Counted from the first letter of the stretch, positions 1 to 10,309 are shown. The stretch is DNA of 45,474 bases from Rickettsia typhi (GCA_945862535.1 CAMAYG010000013.1:1-45474); one strand, 5' to 3'. The notes: generated by a model not told the origin, from the letters alone. A program made the numbers and translations.

Positions 1-45
1 ACTTTGTTTTTCAAATATATAAATAATAAACAACATAATTAAACC

Positions 46-1995
46 ATGGAACAACAATACAAAAACCCAATAAAAGCGGAAGAAATAATATTAGATATGC
101 CTCAAGATGTATCGCAAGACCCAAATGCAGATGCACTACAAAAACTAAACGACCTTTTTCCTGCAGGATATCAATCCAACATTACTAAAGATTCAGAGGA
201 AAATTTTTCTGCAGAAATTACCGTAGGCGACAATAAATATATTGGATTATGTAGTAAGGATGGCACTCCTATCGGAAACTGGACACTTAAAAGGGGTGAA
301 GATTCAGCAATATCAATAAAATTTCAAAATAATTCATTTTTCTTCATAATAATACGTCAAAAAGAAGAGATAGTAATTTTTGAGACAGAAGCCGGTGGTA
401 AATTCATAGATGATTCAAGTCAACTTGTTTTAGGATCTGGAAAGTTGATAGGTGACTTATATCAAAACAATAAATACAATGGAGAGTTTTTAGATAATAA
501 ATTCAATGGCCAAGGAACATTCACTTTTGCAAACGGCGGCAAATATGTAGGAAATTGGCAAAATGGTGAAAAAAATGGCAAAGGAACACACGCTTATGCA
601 GACGGTGGCAAATATGTAGGAAATTGGCAAAATGGTAAAAAAAATGGCCAAGGAACATGCACTTATGCAGACGGCGCAAAATACGAAGGAGAGTGGGAAA
701 ATGATAAAAAAAATGGCCAAGGAACATGCACTTATGCAAGCGGCACAATATACGAAGGAGATTGGCAAGATGGTAAACAACATGGCCAAGGAAAATACGC
801 TTATGCAAACGGCGCAATATACGAAGGAGAGTTTAAAGATAATAAATTCAATGGCCAAGGAAAATACGCTTATACAAACGGCGAAGAATATGTAGGAAAT
901 TGGCAAAATGGTGAAAAAAATGGCAAAGGAACATACAAGTATCCAAACAATAGCAAATTCGAAGGAGAGTTTAAAGATGGCGAACGAAATGGCAAAGGAA
1001 TATATACTGGTGCAGACGGTAAAAAATGCGAGGAAGAGTGGGAAAATGGTAAACTAAAAGACAAAAAAAAGGAGGAGAATAAGCAAAAGAAAAAACGAAG
1101 GAATCAAAAGTTGAAAGAGCTTAAAAAGTTGAAAGAGTTTAAAATTGGTGTTTCAGACAACACCACAATTATTGACAAATCAGAAGAGGGAGATGAAGTT
1201 CACAGTCTTGACGATGAAGATTTTAGCTTAATAAATAGAGACCTAACTGAAAAAGTAGAATATCCAGACACAACTCTCGAAACACCGCTAAAAAAATACC
1301 AAAAACCAGAAGAAGAACAGAAGGTAGAAGAAGAACAGAAGATAAAAGGAGGAGGGCTTTCGAGAAATAGCGCAACTGCAAAACTGAATAACGATCGCCA
1401 TAAACAAGATAGATCGCTTGAAAAATTAAAAAGTGCCGAAGGAGAAAGACTTTCGAGAAATAAATCAAGCATCAGACTTGGTAGTATTGATATAAAAGAA
1501 GAAGAACAGAAGATAAAAGGAGGAGGGCTTTCGAAAAGTAGCACAACTGCAGATCTGAATGTCTATCGCCTTGGACGAGTTAGTTCACATGCAGAATTAA
1601 AAGGTGCCAAAGGAGAAAGACTTTCGAGAAATGCACAAAGCCTAATCAAAAGAGGTAATGCTTCTATACTTCACTGTCGAACTAAACAAGGTAGATCGTG
1701 TTCAAGAACAGACTTTGTCGTAGGAACATCATTGACGATTGAAAGCACGCATGCCCCAGTGAAAAAATCGCTAAAGCAAGCGAGACACAGTATTACAGCA
1801 CAAAAACTAGAACCAAATCAAATGCAAAAAAATTCATCATTGTCTAACAAACAGCAAAAGCAGCTTGGTGTTCAGCCCAATACACCAAGGACTTCAATTG
1901 TAAATAATGAGCATGGGCAACAGCCAGATAGTAGCGATGTTAAAATCAATCAATCACTCACTTTGCAACCAAAAAAACATCGTTGTCAAAAATAA
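46..1995 (+). CDS. MORN-repeat protein, effector-like
   Basis: The 649-residue protein has an N-terminal region of about 140 residues that I do not recognise. Residues 144-327 hold eight consecutive 23-residue MORN repeats (pattern YxGxWxxGxxNGxGxxxYxxG), and a ninth partial copy follows. A very basic Lys/Glu linker spans about 340-370. The C-terminal third is polar and contains a duplication: the segment starting EEEQKIKGGGLS occurs at residues 428 and 485, a 57-residue period, with at least 33 bases nearly identical at DNA level. MORN repeats bind lipids or proteins at membranes, and in host-associated bacteria they are often found in secreted proteins. There is no signal peptide. The start is the ATG at 46; I see no clear Shine-Dalgarno sequence, and the promoter lies at or beyond the window edge. 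The effector role is inference; the MORN assignment is secure. Confidence 0.85.
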   Translation: MEQQYKNPIKAEEIILDMPQDVSQDPNADALQKLNDLFPAGYQSNITKDSEENFSAEITVGDNKYIGLCSKDGTPIGNWTLKRGEDSAISIKFQNNSFFFIIIRQKEEIVIFETEAGGKFIDDSSQLVLGSGKLIGDLYQNNKYNGEFLDNKFNGQGTFTFANGGKYVGNWQNGEKNGKGTHAYADGGKYVGNWQNGKKNGQGTCTYADGAKYEGEWENDKKNGQGTCTYASGTIYEGDWQDGKQHGQGKYAYANGAIYEGEFKDNKFNGQGKYAYTNGEEYVGNWQNGEKNGKGTYKYPNNSKFEGEFKDGERNGKGIYTGADGKKCEEEWENGKLKDKKKEENKQKKKRRNQKLKELKKLKEFKIGVSDNTTIIDKSEEGDEVHSLDDEDFSLINRDLTEKVEYPDTTLETPLKKYQKPEEEQKVEEEQKIKGGGLSRNSATAKLNNDRHKQDRSLEKLKSAEGERLSRNKSSIRLGSIDIKEEEQKIKGGGLSKSSTTADLNVYRLGRVSSHAELKGAKGERLSRNAQSLIKRGNASILHCRTKQGRSCSRTDFVVGTSLTIESTHAPVKKSLKQARHSITAQKLEPNQMQKNSSLSNKQQKQLGVQPNTPRTSIVNNEHGQQPDSSDVKINQSLTLQPKKHRCQK

Positions 1996-2068
1996 ATTAA
2001 TCAAATATCAATTTGATTTTTAAATTATAAAATATGCAAATATTTTACTTATCTGATTAAAAACAATA

Positions 2069-2113
2069 CCAAAGGTTAAATAAAATATTAAGTCTGCTTT
2101 ATTTAACCTTTGG
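2069..2113. terminator. Bidirectional hairpin terminator
   Basis: A perfect 16-bp inverted repeat (CCAAAGGTTAAATAAA at 2069-2084 and its complement at 2098-2113) with a 13-nt loop lies between the convergent MORN gene and gyrA. A T-rich run follows on the plus strand (CAATTTTTTG) and another on the minus strand (TATTGTTTTTAAT), so it can terminate both genes. Confidence 0.8.
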
Positions 2114-2131
2114 CAATTTTTTGCGAAAAAA

Positions 2132-4939
2132 CTATTCTTTTGCAGAGGTTTCTTCTTCGCTATATTCGCCACATTCAATAGAATCGACATCTTTATTGCC
2201 ACTATGGGCAATTCTTGCCACAGAAACAACGGTTTCGTCTTGAGTTTTAATTAGAGTAACACCTTGAGTATTACGGCTAGTAATACGAATTGCAGTAACT
2301 TCGGTGCGAATCAAAGTGCCTTTGCTAGCAATTAGCATTACTTGGTCGTTCTCTTCAATAGGGAAGCTTGCAACAACATTACCATTTCTTTTTGAAGTAA
2401 TGATGTTGGTGATGCCACTACCGCCACGATTGGTAATTCGGTATTCATAAGCAGAGGTTCTTTTGCCAAAGCCATTTTCGGTAATTGTCAAAATAAACTG
2501 TTCGTCTATTGCCATTTGTTCGATTTGCTCGGCAGTAAGACCGATTGTTTCTGGCGAATTGGCAATTTTTGGCAAGGCTTTTGGCTGTTCTAGCAGATCG
2601 GGGCTAGGATTTTGCTGTAAATTACGGTTAAAGACAAGAGCTTCTCTAAGAGCGATGCGGGTCTCGACTGGAATTTTTAAATATTTCTCTCTGGTCTCGA
2701 TTTCTTGCTTAATATGTTTAACGATCGAAAGCCCAATAACATAATTCTTTGCTTCGAGCTTAATTCCGCGAACCCCGGTAGAATTACGGCTTTGGAAAAC
2801 ACGAAGATTTTCAACTGGAAAACGAATACATTTGCCATTTTCGGTTGCAAGCAAAATGTCGTCTTCATCGCTACATAAAGCAACACCAACCAAAGACTCT
2901 GTATCGCTTAACTTCATGGCAATTTTACCGCCAGAACGAATATCGGTAAATTGATCCATCGAATTACGACGGACATCGCCCATTGAGGTTGCGAAAACAA
3001 TGCTAATATTTTCTAGCTCTTGCTGGTTTTCTGGCAAAGCAATAATGGTGCTAATTTTTTCATCTGCTTCTAAAGGTAGTAAATTAACCAAGGCTCGGCC
3101 TTTTGATTGTGGGTTACCCAGAGGCAATTTATAGGTTTTTAACTTATAAACCTTGCCTTTACTAGAAAAGAATAGAATTGCGGTGTGAGTACTGGCAACA
3201 AAAATATCGGTAGTAACATCTTCTTCGCGAATATCGATGGTGCTTCTACCTTTGCCACCTCTCTTTTGAGTGCGGTAAGTAGAAAGCAACACTCTTTTAA
3301 TGTAGCCGTTCATGGTTCTTACTACAACCATTTCTTCTCTGGGGATTAAGTCTTCAATATCGATATCGGCATCGCTATTTTCGATTGTGGTTTTGCGGGG
3401 TGTGGCAAATTGCTCTTTGGTTTCAACTAATTCGCTACGAACTAAGGCAAATAACCTTACCCTATCGCTCAAAATTTCGAGGTATCGTGAAATTTCTACT
3501 GCCAATTCTTTTAATTCATTGTCTATTTTACCGCTTTCTAAGCCAGTTAAACGGGCAAGTCGCATCTCTAAAATGGCTTTTGCTTGGGTCTCGGTAAAAT
3601 AAAACATTCCGTCACTCACCACATTGCCCTTGTCTTGCACTAAACGAATAATTGCTTCGACCTCAAAAGCTGGCCAAGCTTTGGCTAAAAGCCTAATTTT
3701 AGCTTCCGCGGCATCTTGCGAAGATTTTATAAGCTCAACAATTTCGTCGATATTAGCAACGGCAACCGCCAAACCAATTAACATATGGGTTTTGTCTCTT
3801 GCTCTTGCTAATAAAAAGTTAAGACGACGAGTTACCACTTTCTCGCGGAATTCAACAAAGATTCTAATAACGGTTGCCAAATTCAGCAATTCTGGACGAC
3901 CATAATTAAGGGCAAGCATATTAACCCCAAAGCTGGTTTGTAGCTCGGTATAATTATATAATTGATTGACGATAACTTCTTCATTGGCATCTCTTCGCAG
4001 TTCGATTACCACCCTAATGCCGTCGCGGTCGGACTCATCCCTTAAATCGGTAATTCCTTCGATTTTCTTTTCTTTGACAAGATCGGAGATTTTCTCGACT
4101 AACCTTGCCTTATTTACCTGATAAGGTATTTCGTTAATAATAATGGCATTTTTATTGGCATTAACTTTTTCAATCTTGTGCTTGCCCCGAGTAATAACCG
4201 AGCCACGACCAGTAAAGGCCGCCGACTGATAACCACTACGGCCAATAATTGTTCCACCCGTTGGGAAATCTGGCCCCGGGACGATTTGCAACAATTCTTC
4301 TGGAGTAATATTATTATTGTCGATATAGGCAATACAAGCATCGACAACTTCACCAAGATTATGCGGTGGAATATTGGTTGCCATACCAACAGCAATACCG
4401 CCCGAGCCATTAACAAGCAGATTAGGGAAACGAGCAGGAATAAGCTTTGGCTCTCTTTCGCTACCGTCGTAATTTGGCACAAAGTCGACAGTGTCTTTGT
4501 CGAGGTCATCGAGCATTGAATGGGAAACTTTTTCTAATCGCGATTCAGTATATCTCATTGCCGCAGGTGGATCGTCGTCGATCGAGCCAAAATTACCCTG
4601 CCCGTCGATTAATGGCACTCGCATCGAAAAATCTTGAGCCATACGAACTAAAGATTCGTAAATTGCCGCATCGCCGTGAGGGTGATATTTACCCATCACT
4701 TCACCAACAATTCTTGCCGATTTCTTGAAAGGCTTGTTGTAATCGTAGCCACCTTCATACATCGCATATAAAATACGGCGGTGGACTGGCTTTAGGCCGT
4801 CGCAGACATCTGGTATTGCTCTTGAAACAATAACACTCATCGCATAATCGAGATAAGATTTTTTCATTTCGCCAACTAGCGAAACTGGCTCGATATCTTT
4901 GCCGACAGCAATAAGATTAATGTTATTTTGATTACTCAT
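2132..4939 (-). CDS. gyrA: DNA gyrase subunit A
   Basis: GyrA is the breakage-rejoining subunit of DNA gyrase, which introduces negative supercoils into DNA. At 935 residues it is full length for an alphaproteobacterium. The catalytic tyrosine is Y130 in [10 protein letters not shown]. The DNA-wrapping C-terminal domain carries the GyrA box QKRGGKGRS. It also has the usual alphaproteobacterial insertion before [20 protein letters not shown]. In the quinolone-determining region the motif [12 protein letters not shown] has Ala91 and Glu95 where E. coli has Ser83 and Asp87. The gene starts at the ATG at 4939 and is followed by a bidirectional terminator. Upstream on the same strand, 94 bp away, is the restriction-modification pair. 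Confidence 0.97.
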   Translation of the reverse strand: MSNQNNINLIAVGKDIEPVSLVGEMKKSYLDYAMSVIVSRAIPDVCDGLKPVHRRILYAMYEGGYDYNKPFKKSARIVGEVMGKYHPHGDAAIYESLVRMAQDFSMRVPLIDGQGNFGSIDDDPPAAMRYTESRLEKVSHSMLDDLDKDTVDFVPNYDGSEREPKLIPARFPNLLVNGSGGIAVGMATNIPPHNLGEVVDACIAYIDNNNITPEELLQIVPGPDFPTGGTIIGRSGYQSAAFTGRGSVITRGKHKIEKVNANKNAIIINEIPYQVNKARLVEKISDLVKEKKIEGITDLRDESDRDGIRVVIELRRDANEEVIVNQLYNYTELQTSFGVNMLALNYGRPELLNLATVIRIFVEFREKVVTRRLNFLLARARDKTHMLIGLAVAVANIDEIVELIKSSQDAAEAKIRLLAKAWPAFEVEAIIRLVQDKGNVVSDGMFYFTETQAKAILEMRLARLTGLESGKIDNELKELAVEISRYLEILSDRVRLFALVRSELVETKEQFATPRKTTIENSDADIDIEDLIPREEMVVVRTMNGYIKRVLLSTYRTQKRGGKGRSTIDIREEDVTTDIFVASTHTAILFFSSKGKVYKLKTYKLPLGNPQSKGRALVNLLPLEADEKISTIIALPENQQELENISIVFATSMGDVRRNSMDQFTDIRSGGKIAMKLSDTESLVGVALCSDEDDILLATENGKCIRFPVENLRVFQSRNSTGVRGIKLEAKNYVIGLSIVKHIKQEIETREKYLKIPVETRIALREALVFNRNLQQNPSPDLLEQPKALPKIANSPETIGLTAEQIEQMAIDEQFILTITENGFGKRTSAYEYRITNRGGSGITNIITSKRNGNVVASFPIEENDQVMLIASKGTLIRTEVTAIRITSRNTQGVTLIKTQDETVVSVARIAHSGNKDVDSIECGEYSEEETSAKE

Positions 4940-5033
4940 ATTTTGTTATTTTAGTTTATTAGTTAAAAATAGTTATTTATCCGACTTCCTGCGATTGCAA
5001 CTTTTGCACAACATTTGGCAATGATATATTTAA

Positions 5034-5681
5034 TTAGCCCATTTTATTTTTTTCATCCTTCCATAAATCAACCCATCTATCGTATGGAGTATAATTTTCA
5101 TCATCACCACGAAACCAATTAATTTTAATCATTTTAGTTTGGCTATGTTCTGTTAATTTATTGATTGCTTGATTAGTTATTTCAACTCCTCGTGGATTAG
5201 TTCCTTGTTTTGGAAGCTTGAAATAAAATTCCTTGCCATATTGATTTAAAATTTCAGTTTGTACTTCTTTTGGTATCAAATACATTCCACCGTCACCATT
5301 CCAATTAATATGCACAAATAACATATCGCATTCCGCTTTGTATTTATTGATAAATTCTAACGCTTTTTGTGCGTCAACAGTCCATATTAACTTTACGCCC
5401 ACGATTTTCTTATTTGTTACCGTCTTTATTGAAATAGGCTCTTTAAATACAATTACATCTGTTTCATTTTCCGTAATAGGAATATTTGTTATTACATTTT
5501 CCTCGCTGAATTGATATATTAACAATGCTATAATAATTCTTTCCCTTGCCGAGCCCATCTCCATTCCAAGTTTGCCATCTCTTTGGTTGTCAATTTCTGC
5601 AAGTTGAAATAATGTTGGCAATTTTTCTTGTATTTTTTCTACAATACTAAGGTCTTGAAAAAGTTTGTCTATTTTACTCAT
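5034..5681 (-). CDS. Type II restriction endonuclease, ThaI-like
   Basis: The 215-residue protein is encoded directly behind a C5-cytosine methyltransferase, and its ATG overlaps the methyltransferase stop codon by 4 bp (ATGA), the arrangement of a translationally coupled restriction-modification pair. Features I associate with the ThaI family are KLPTLFQLAEID near residues 19-30, MGSARERIIIALLIYQF, a metal-site-like run with ETDV and PISIKT, VKLIWTVDAQKAL, and KLPKQGTNPRGVEIT near the C-terminus. ThaI cuts CGCG. I made the family call from memory of the motifs, so the specificity is an inference. The length fits the family and nothing looks broken. Confidence 0.75.
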   Translation of the reverse strand: MSKIDKLFQDLSIVEKIQEKLPTLFQLAEIDNQRDGKLGMEMGSARERIIIALLIYQFSEENVITNIPITENETDVIVFKEPISIKTVTNKKIVGVKLIWTVDAQKALEFINKYKAECDMLFVHINWNGDGGMYLIPKEVQTEILNQYGKEFYFKLPKQGTNPRGVEITNQAINKLTEHSQTKMIKINWFRGDDENYTPYDRWVDLWKDEKNKMG

Positions 5682-6661
5682 AAATTGTTATCTAAAAATC
5701 TTTGTATTTCATTTGCTATGTGCCACGCAAAAACTGGTGGAACTGCGTTGCCAATTTGTTTGTATGCACTTGAAGTTGAAGGATAAAATATAAAATCATC
5801 AGGAAAACTCTGTATTCTCGCCGCTTCTCGTGCTGAAAGGCGACGCTTTCCATTGTAATGAAACTCAATATTTCCGTGGTGTTCCGCTCTCATAGTTGGC
5901 GCAAAATCATTTTTATCTATTGTAGAATTTCCCTGCCCTTTGTTCATTTTTGCTTTTGACCATTTGTGATTGCTTATACAACCTTCTTCATAATGTTCAA
6001 GGTCTTTAATTATGTCATACACAGGGGAAGCCTTATTGATTTGCATAACATCAAAGTTAAATTTTGGCAATATATCTTTTTTTGTACCAATTATAATAAC
6101 TCTTTCCCTTTTTTGAGAAACTTCGAAATCACTAACTTTTAATAGTTTGTAAGTTATATTATACCCTAAATTTTCAAAATCTTTGACAATGGTTTGAATT
6201 GCCTTGCTATCGTCAATCGTTAAAAGCCCTTTTACATTTTCTGCAAGAAATAGTTTTGGCTTGATGTGGTTTATTACATTGCACATACTTTTATACAATT
6301 TACCTCTTTCAGTGTCAAAACCAAGTCTTTTGCCTGCGTGGCTAAAATCTTGACAAGGAAAACCACCAGTTACTATATCCGTATATTGTAATTTGGCAAT
6401 ATCAAGGGTATTGATATCAGAACAAATAATATCCTTACAAAAATTCTTTTGAAATGTAATACAAGCGTTTTTATCAATATCATTTGCATATACGGTTTCA
6501 AATTTTAGCCTTGTATAGTCTTTTTGCAAAAACTTAAATCCTCCGTGAAAACCCAAGTCAAGACCGCCACAACCACTAAATAAAGATGTAATGCTATATT
6601 TTTCATAGCGTTTGCCTGGATTTTTCGCCTTGTGTAGATTTTTGTTTTGCGATTTGGTCAT
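5678..6661 (-). CDS. DNA (cytosine-5-)-methyltransferase
   Basis: The 327-residue protein has all the core C5-methyltransferase motifs in order. These are motif I SLFSGCGGLDLGF (about residues 26-38), motif IV GGFPCQDF with catalytic Cys103, motif VI ENV at 141-143, motif VIII QKRERVIIIG (183-192), motif IX RRLSAREAARIQSFP and motif X YKQIGNAVPP. The region between VIII and IX, which sets target recognition, is about 80 residues and fits a single-specificity enzyme. It should protect the genome from the coupled downstream endonuclease. The pair sits between two housekeeping genes, gyrA and lysC, which suggests horizontal acquisition. It appears intact. Confidence 0.95.
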   Translation of the reverse strand: MTKSQNKNLHKAKNPGKRYEKYSITSLFSGCGGLDLGFHGGFKFLQKDYTRLKFETVYANDIDKNACITFQKNFCKDIICSDINTLDIAKLQYTDIVTGGFPCQDFSHAGKRLGFDTERGKLYKSMCNVINHIKPKLFLAENVKGLLTIDDSKAIQTIVKDFENLGYNITYKLLKVSDFEVSQKRERVIIIGTKKDILPKFNFDVMQINKASPVYDIIKDLEHYEEGCISNHKWSKAKMNKGQGNSTIDKNDFAPTMRAEHHGNIEFHYNGKRRLSAREAARIQSFPDDFIFYPSTSSAYKQIGNAVPPVFAWHIANEIQRFLDNNL

Positions 6662-6765
6662 TTTATTAAGACTTCATTTTTGGTGTTGGTGAATAATTTA
6701 GCCGATTTTAATATTGCATTAGTTAATAATTAGAAAGAAGTGGCTAGAATTAACAAGACATTAAG

Positions 6766-8004
6766 CTATATTTTATCGAGCTCAAAAGCCGTATGCAAGA
6801 CACGAACTGCCAATTCGCCATATTCTTTAGCAATAAGAACCGATATTTTAATTTCTGAAGTAGAAATTAGCAAGATATTTATTCCTTTTTCGGCCAATGT
6901 TTTAAACATCGTATGGGCAACTCCAGAATGGCTAATCATGCCGACTCCGATAATCGAGATTTTGGCAATATCTTCGTTAATAAGCATTTTTTGATATTGC
7001 AACTGCCCCGCTACCTCTTCAATTGTAACTTTCGCTTTTGCTAGCTCGTCTTTGTTGATAGTAAAAGTAATATCGATTGTTTTATTATCAACACTAATAT
7101 TTTGCACAATCATATCGACATTAACTTCTTGCGAGGCAAGATTGCCAAAAATTGTCGACGATAACCCCGGATGGTCTGGCATGCCGATTAGGGCAATTTG
7201 GACATCGTTTTTGCTGTAGCTAATGCCTGTTATGACATGTTTTTCCATAATTTCTTCCTCGTTATTAACTAAAATTGTTCCAGAATCTTCGTTGACCTCT
7301 GCAAATGTTGAAAGCACTCTAACACGAACATTGTGAACCATTGCCATTACAACAGACCTAGTTTGCAAAACTTTAGAGCCACTGTAAGCCATTTCAAGCA
7401 TTTCCTCGTAAGAAACCTTATTGAGCTTGCGAGCTTTGTCGGTAATTCTGGGGTCTGTAGTATAAACACCGTCGACATCGGTATAAATATCGCATAGATC
7501 TGCCTTAACCGATGCCGCAATTGCTACCGCCGAAGTGTCCGAGCCACCACGACCTAAAGTAGTAATAAGGTTATTATTTGCCACCCCCTGAAAACCGGCA
7601 ATAACAATAACATCGAACTCTTCGAGGGTTTTTAACAGAAAACTGCCGTCGATCGATTCGATTCTGGCCTTGCTGTGAGTGTTGTCGGTTAATATTGGCA
7701 CCTGCCAACCAAGAAAAGACCTTGCCTTATAGCCCATAGATTGCAATTGCAAAGCAAGAAGACCGCAGGTAATTTGCTCTCCGGTTGCCACAATGGAATC
7801 GTATTCTTTCTGAGAATCGGCACTAAGTAAATTAGAAACAGAATTGCAATATTCAACCAGCTGATTAGTAACCCCAGACATTGCCGAAACCACAACAATC
7901 ACCTTATTCTGCTTTTTTAATTCGTCTGAAACTTTATTGGCAACATTTTTAATGCGATCGATATTGCCTACCGAAGTACCGCCAAATTTTTGAACAATTA
8001 GCAT
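6766..8004 (-). CDS. lysC: Aspartate kinase
   Basis: The enzyme phosphorylates aspartate, the first step to lysine, diaminopimelate, threonine and methionine. The 412-residue protein opens with the nucleotide-binding KFGGTSVG motif (residues 5-12). The kinase core contains GRGGSDTSAVA and DVDGVYTTDPR, and two C-terminal ACT regulatory domains span about 265-400, including IGMPDHPGLSSTIFGNLA. The length and order match monofunctional alphaproteobacterial LysC, and no regulatory domain is missing. It starts at the ATG at 8004. The upstream gene on the same strand is a degenerate PEP carboxylase homologue. In intracellular Rickettsiales LysC mostly serves diaminopimelate for peptidoglycan. Confidence 0.96.
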   Translation of the reverse strand: MLIVQKFGGTSVGNIDRIKNVANKVSDELKKQNKVIVVVSAMSGVTNQLVEYCNSVSNLLSADSQKEYDSIVATGEQITCGLLALQLQSMGYKARSFLGWQVPILTDNTHSKARIESIDGSFLLKTLEEFDVIVIAGFQGVANNNLITTLGRGGSDTSAVAIAASVKADLCDIYTDVDGVYTTDPRITDKARKLNKVSYEEMLEMAYSGSKVLQTRSVVMAMVHNVRVRVLSTFAEVNEDSGTILVNNEEEIMEKHVITGISYSKNDVQIALIGMPDHPGLSSTIFGNLASQEVNVDMIVQNISVDNKTIDITFTINKDELAKAKVTIEEVAGQLQYQKMLINEDIAKISIIGVGMISHSGVAHTMFKTLAEKGINILLISTSEIKISVLIAKEYGELAVRVLHTAFELDKI

Positions 8005-8139
8005 TTTAAAATAAAATTAGAATTTTGCTAAAAAATAATTTTGTTAACTATTGATTTTAGCTAATATGATGGCAAAATTCTTGCTAAAGTTTTTTAAAAA
8101 GCAACCAAAAAAACAAGTTATAATCCTTCTTAAATCGAT

Positions 8140-8200
8140 TTTATTGCTCTCGGATTTTCGCGAACTTGTGCGAAGATGACAACCGGGGGGTGTCTTTATT
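8140..8200. repeat. Degenerate palindromic repeat unit
   Basis: The sequence TCGCGAACTTGTGCGAAGATGAC is a diverged copy (given here only as a descriptive outline) of the imperfect palindromes that fill 14.4-16.4 kb. It lies in the 240-bp gap between lysC and the upstream gene. No gene is visible in the rest of this gap. Confidence 0.6.
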
Positions 8201-8244
8201 AAACCTAAGCTCTGCAACTTCGAGCAAAGATAAAGAACGGAATC

Positions 8245-10203
8245 TTAATTTAATGTCGAAAAACCGCAACCCTGATTTTTTAACAAGGGACTAGATTTTA
8301 TCACCTGGCGATAGCCCGTTGGCGATACTAATTTTAACGGATCTTTCTGCAATTGACGAATTTTATCAAATTGTTTTATAACTTCTTCCTCGGCAACTCG
8401 ATAATCAATAAATTCGCCAATATTTCCAAGGGTTTCAGTCCTTCCAAAATCTGCATAATTACAATTGTAACTAGTGGCAATTTGCTCTGCATAACTGCGA
8501 AACATCAATAAATTTTTAATCAAATCAGGGTCGTCTTTAGAGGCTTTATGTATCTTTTGTAAAAACTTAGCCATGGCATCGCAACCTAAAAAGTAATTGC
8601 TAGCAAATTCCTCTTCGGCAGAATTTTGCTGATTTAGCCAATTTTTTGCCCCTTCCGGATTAGCAACTATCATTAAGGCGGTATAATGATTAATAAAATC
8701 CTGCATTATTGGGTTTTTTAAATTACTAACAATTTCTTGTTGTAACTCTTCATCTAATGCATTCCAAAAAAACAGCTCTGGGTGAATTCCCGTTGCCTGA
8801 TTTATCATCGACTGAGTAATTGCCCTTTCTTTTTTAATCAATAAGTCTTCCGCTAATTTTGGTTTCTTAGCTCGCGAACCATTGTCGCTATTGCTTGAAA
8901 TTAATTGATTTACTAATTGACGATTATAAAAATTGGTAAAATTTGGTTCTTTTTGTAGATTTATCTGGCTATTAGAAACTTTAGTAAAAATTTTTTCGAT
9001 AATTGGCTTAGCAATAATTAAATCTTCCTCGCTACAGCCTTTTGCCCCTAGCAATGTGTCGAGAATGGCTTTCTGGTGATTAAAATCGGTCATAAACATT
9101 TCCGCCTCTTTGCCTTGAATTGTTCTTTGATAAGGAATATTGGCAAGATTGACTGTATTTAGCCTCGATTCTAACATGCCACCATAAACCCCGCCATTGC
9201 GATTAATAGTAGAGCCCGCACCTTCGAAAAACTCAACCAATTCTTTGTGGCAAACAGCGGTGGATTCGGCGATAATAATTTGCTGAATATTAATTTTCAT
9301 TAACATTGCCCCAATATAGGTAATTCTTTGAATACTATCAGAGCCAGCAAGCATAATTTTATTAACATCGGGGCAACTTAACATTTGACTAATTGCTTCG
9401 GGCTGTAGCCATTCTTCAATCAATGGAACAATTTTCAGATTAGCAATTTCTCGATCTTTAATCAACTTTTGCAATGTTATAACCTGATCTAAATCTTGAC
9501 AATCGGCAATAATTATTTCACTGACAATTTTCTTGCCCATTGCCTCCTGCAACATTTTAAGCTCATTTAGCCTGTTGATAATTTTTGCCTTCCCATCTTC
9601 ATTTGCCAAATCTTCACCGCTAATGCGATAATGAAAACAAGGACCCGAAGGCGGAATAAGGCTAGCAATATTTTTATCGAAATTTTCACCTAAAATCTTA
9701 GGCGACATAATTTGCAAATTTTTGCCAATTACTTTTAAATCACCACTCAAGCTAGGTAAATCAACATTTTCTCCCGATTCAAATTTTTGATACAAGCTAC
9801 TAAGCACCTCGTCACTTTTACCAATCATTAACTTACCGCTATCACTATTTTCTAGTTGATAAAATTTTGCTATATTAACCAGATGGGCCAAATAGCTAAA
9901 GGTAAAGATACCTGCTTGCTCGTCTTGATGGCGATCGTTGTCAAAACCAATCCAGCTGTCTATTCTAGAGATTTTACTTACCGCATCATTGCCTTGCATC
10001 ATCTTTAGAAATAATGGAAATTTATTGCTGTAATACAGAATCTCTTGCCATAATTTTGGCCTTGATAATGTTGGTAGTGTTGATTGTTGCGATACAGATA
10101 AATCTTGATCTTCAGGCAATGCTGTTAAAGATTTTACAAACATTGCAACATTCGGATTTGTTGGATGAGCTGTAAAAACAAGCTTTATTAGGTTCTTTTT
10201 CAT
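8245..10203 (-). CDS. Degenerate phosphoenolpyruvate carboxylase homologue
   Basis: Several PEP carboxylase landmarks appear in the right order. FTAHPT is at residues 10-15 (E. coli His138 equals His13 here), SWIGFDNDRHQDEQ at about 83-96, VPLIEEW with the metal-binding Glu, AGSDS with the metal-binding Asp near 285, and FEGAGSTINRNGG near 322. In the last motif the family's FHGRGGTVGRGG has lost its His and first Arg (Glu and Ala here), keeping only the second Arg. The Lys after the SDS motif is Gln, and the conserved RNTG C-terminus is absent. With 652 residues it lacks about 125 N-terminal residues and about 130 internal ones relative to the roughly 880-residue enzymes. I chose the Met at 10203 because FTAHPT follows it closely; an ATG at 10233 would add 10 residues. 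Catalysis is doubtful. Confidence 0.7.
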   Translation of the reverse strand: MKKNLIKLVFTAHPTNPNVAMFVKSLTALPEDQDLSVSQQSTLPTLSRPKLWQEILYYSNKFPLFLKMMQGNDAVSKISRIDSWIGFDNDRHQDEQAGIFTFSYLAHLVNIAKFYQLENSDSGKLMIGKSDEVLSSLYQKFESGENVDLPSLSGDLKVIGKNLQIMSPKILGENFDKNIASLIPPSGPCFHYRISGEDLANEDGKAKIINRLNELKMLQEAMGKKIVSEIIIADCQDLDQVITLQKLIKDREIANLKIVPLIEEWLQPEAISQMLSCPDVNKIMLAGSDSIQRITYIGAMLMKINIQQIIIAESTAVCHKELVEFFEGAGSTINRNGGVYGGMLESRLNTVNLANIPYQRTIQGKEAEMFMTDFNHQKAILDTLLGAKGCSEEDLIIAKPIIEKIFTKVSNSQINLQKEPNFTNFYNRQLVNQLISSNSDNGSRAKKPKLAEDLLIKKERAITQSMINQATGIHPELFFWNALDEELQQEIVSNLKNPIMQDFINHYTALMIVANPEGAKNWLNQQNSAEEEFASNYFLGCDAMAKFLQKIHKASKDDPDLIKNLLMFRSYAEQIATSYNCNYADFGRTETLGNIGEFIDYRVAEEEVIKQFDKIRQLQKDPLKLVSPTGYRQVIKSSPLLKNQGCGFSTLN

Positions 10204-10309
10204 TTGCCACAAGTAAAAATAATAAAGCAACAAGATATTTACTTGAGAATAATTAGCAATTAATTTTCTAGTTAAGTAATTTTTTGGTTTGTGATAGTAG
10301 CGATATCGC

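Noticed and set aside
490-906. Antisense reading frames across the MORN repeats
   Set aside because: They are open only because the 69-bp repeat period lacks stops on the opposite strand; the sense frame clearly encodes MORN repeats.
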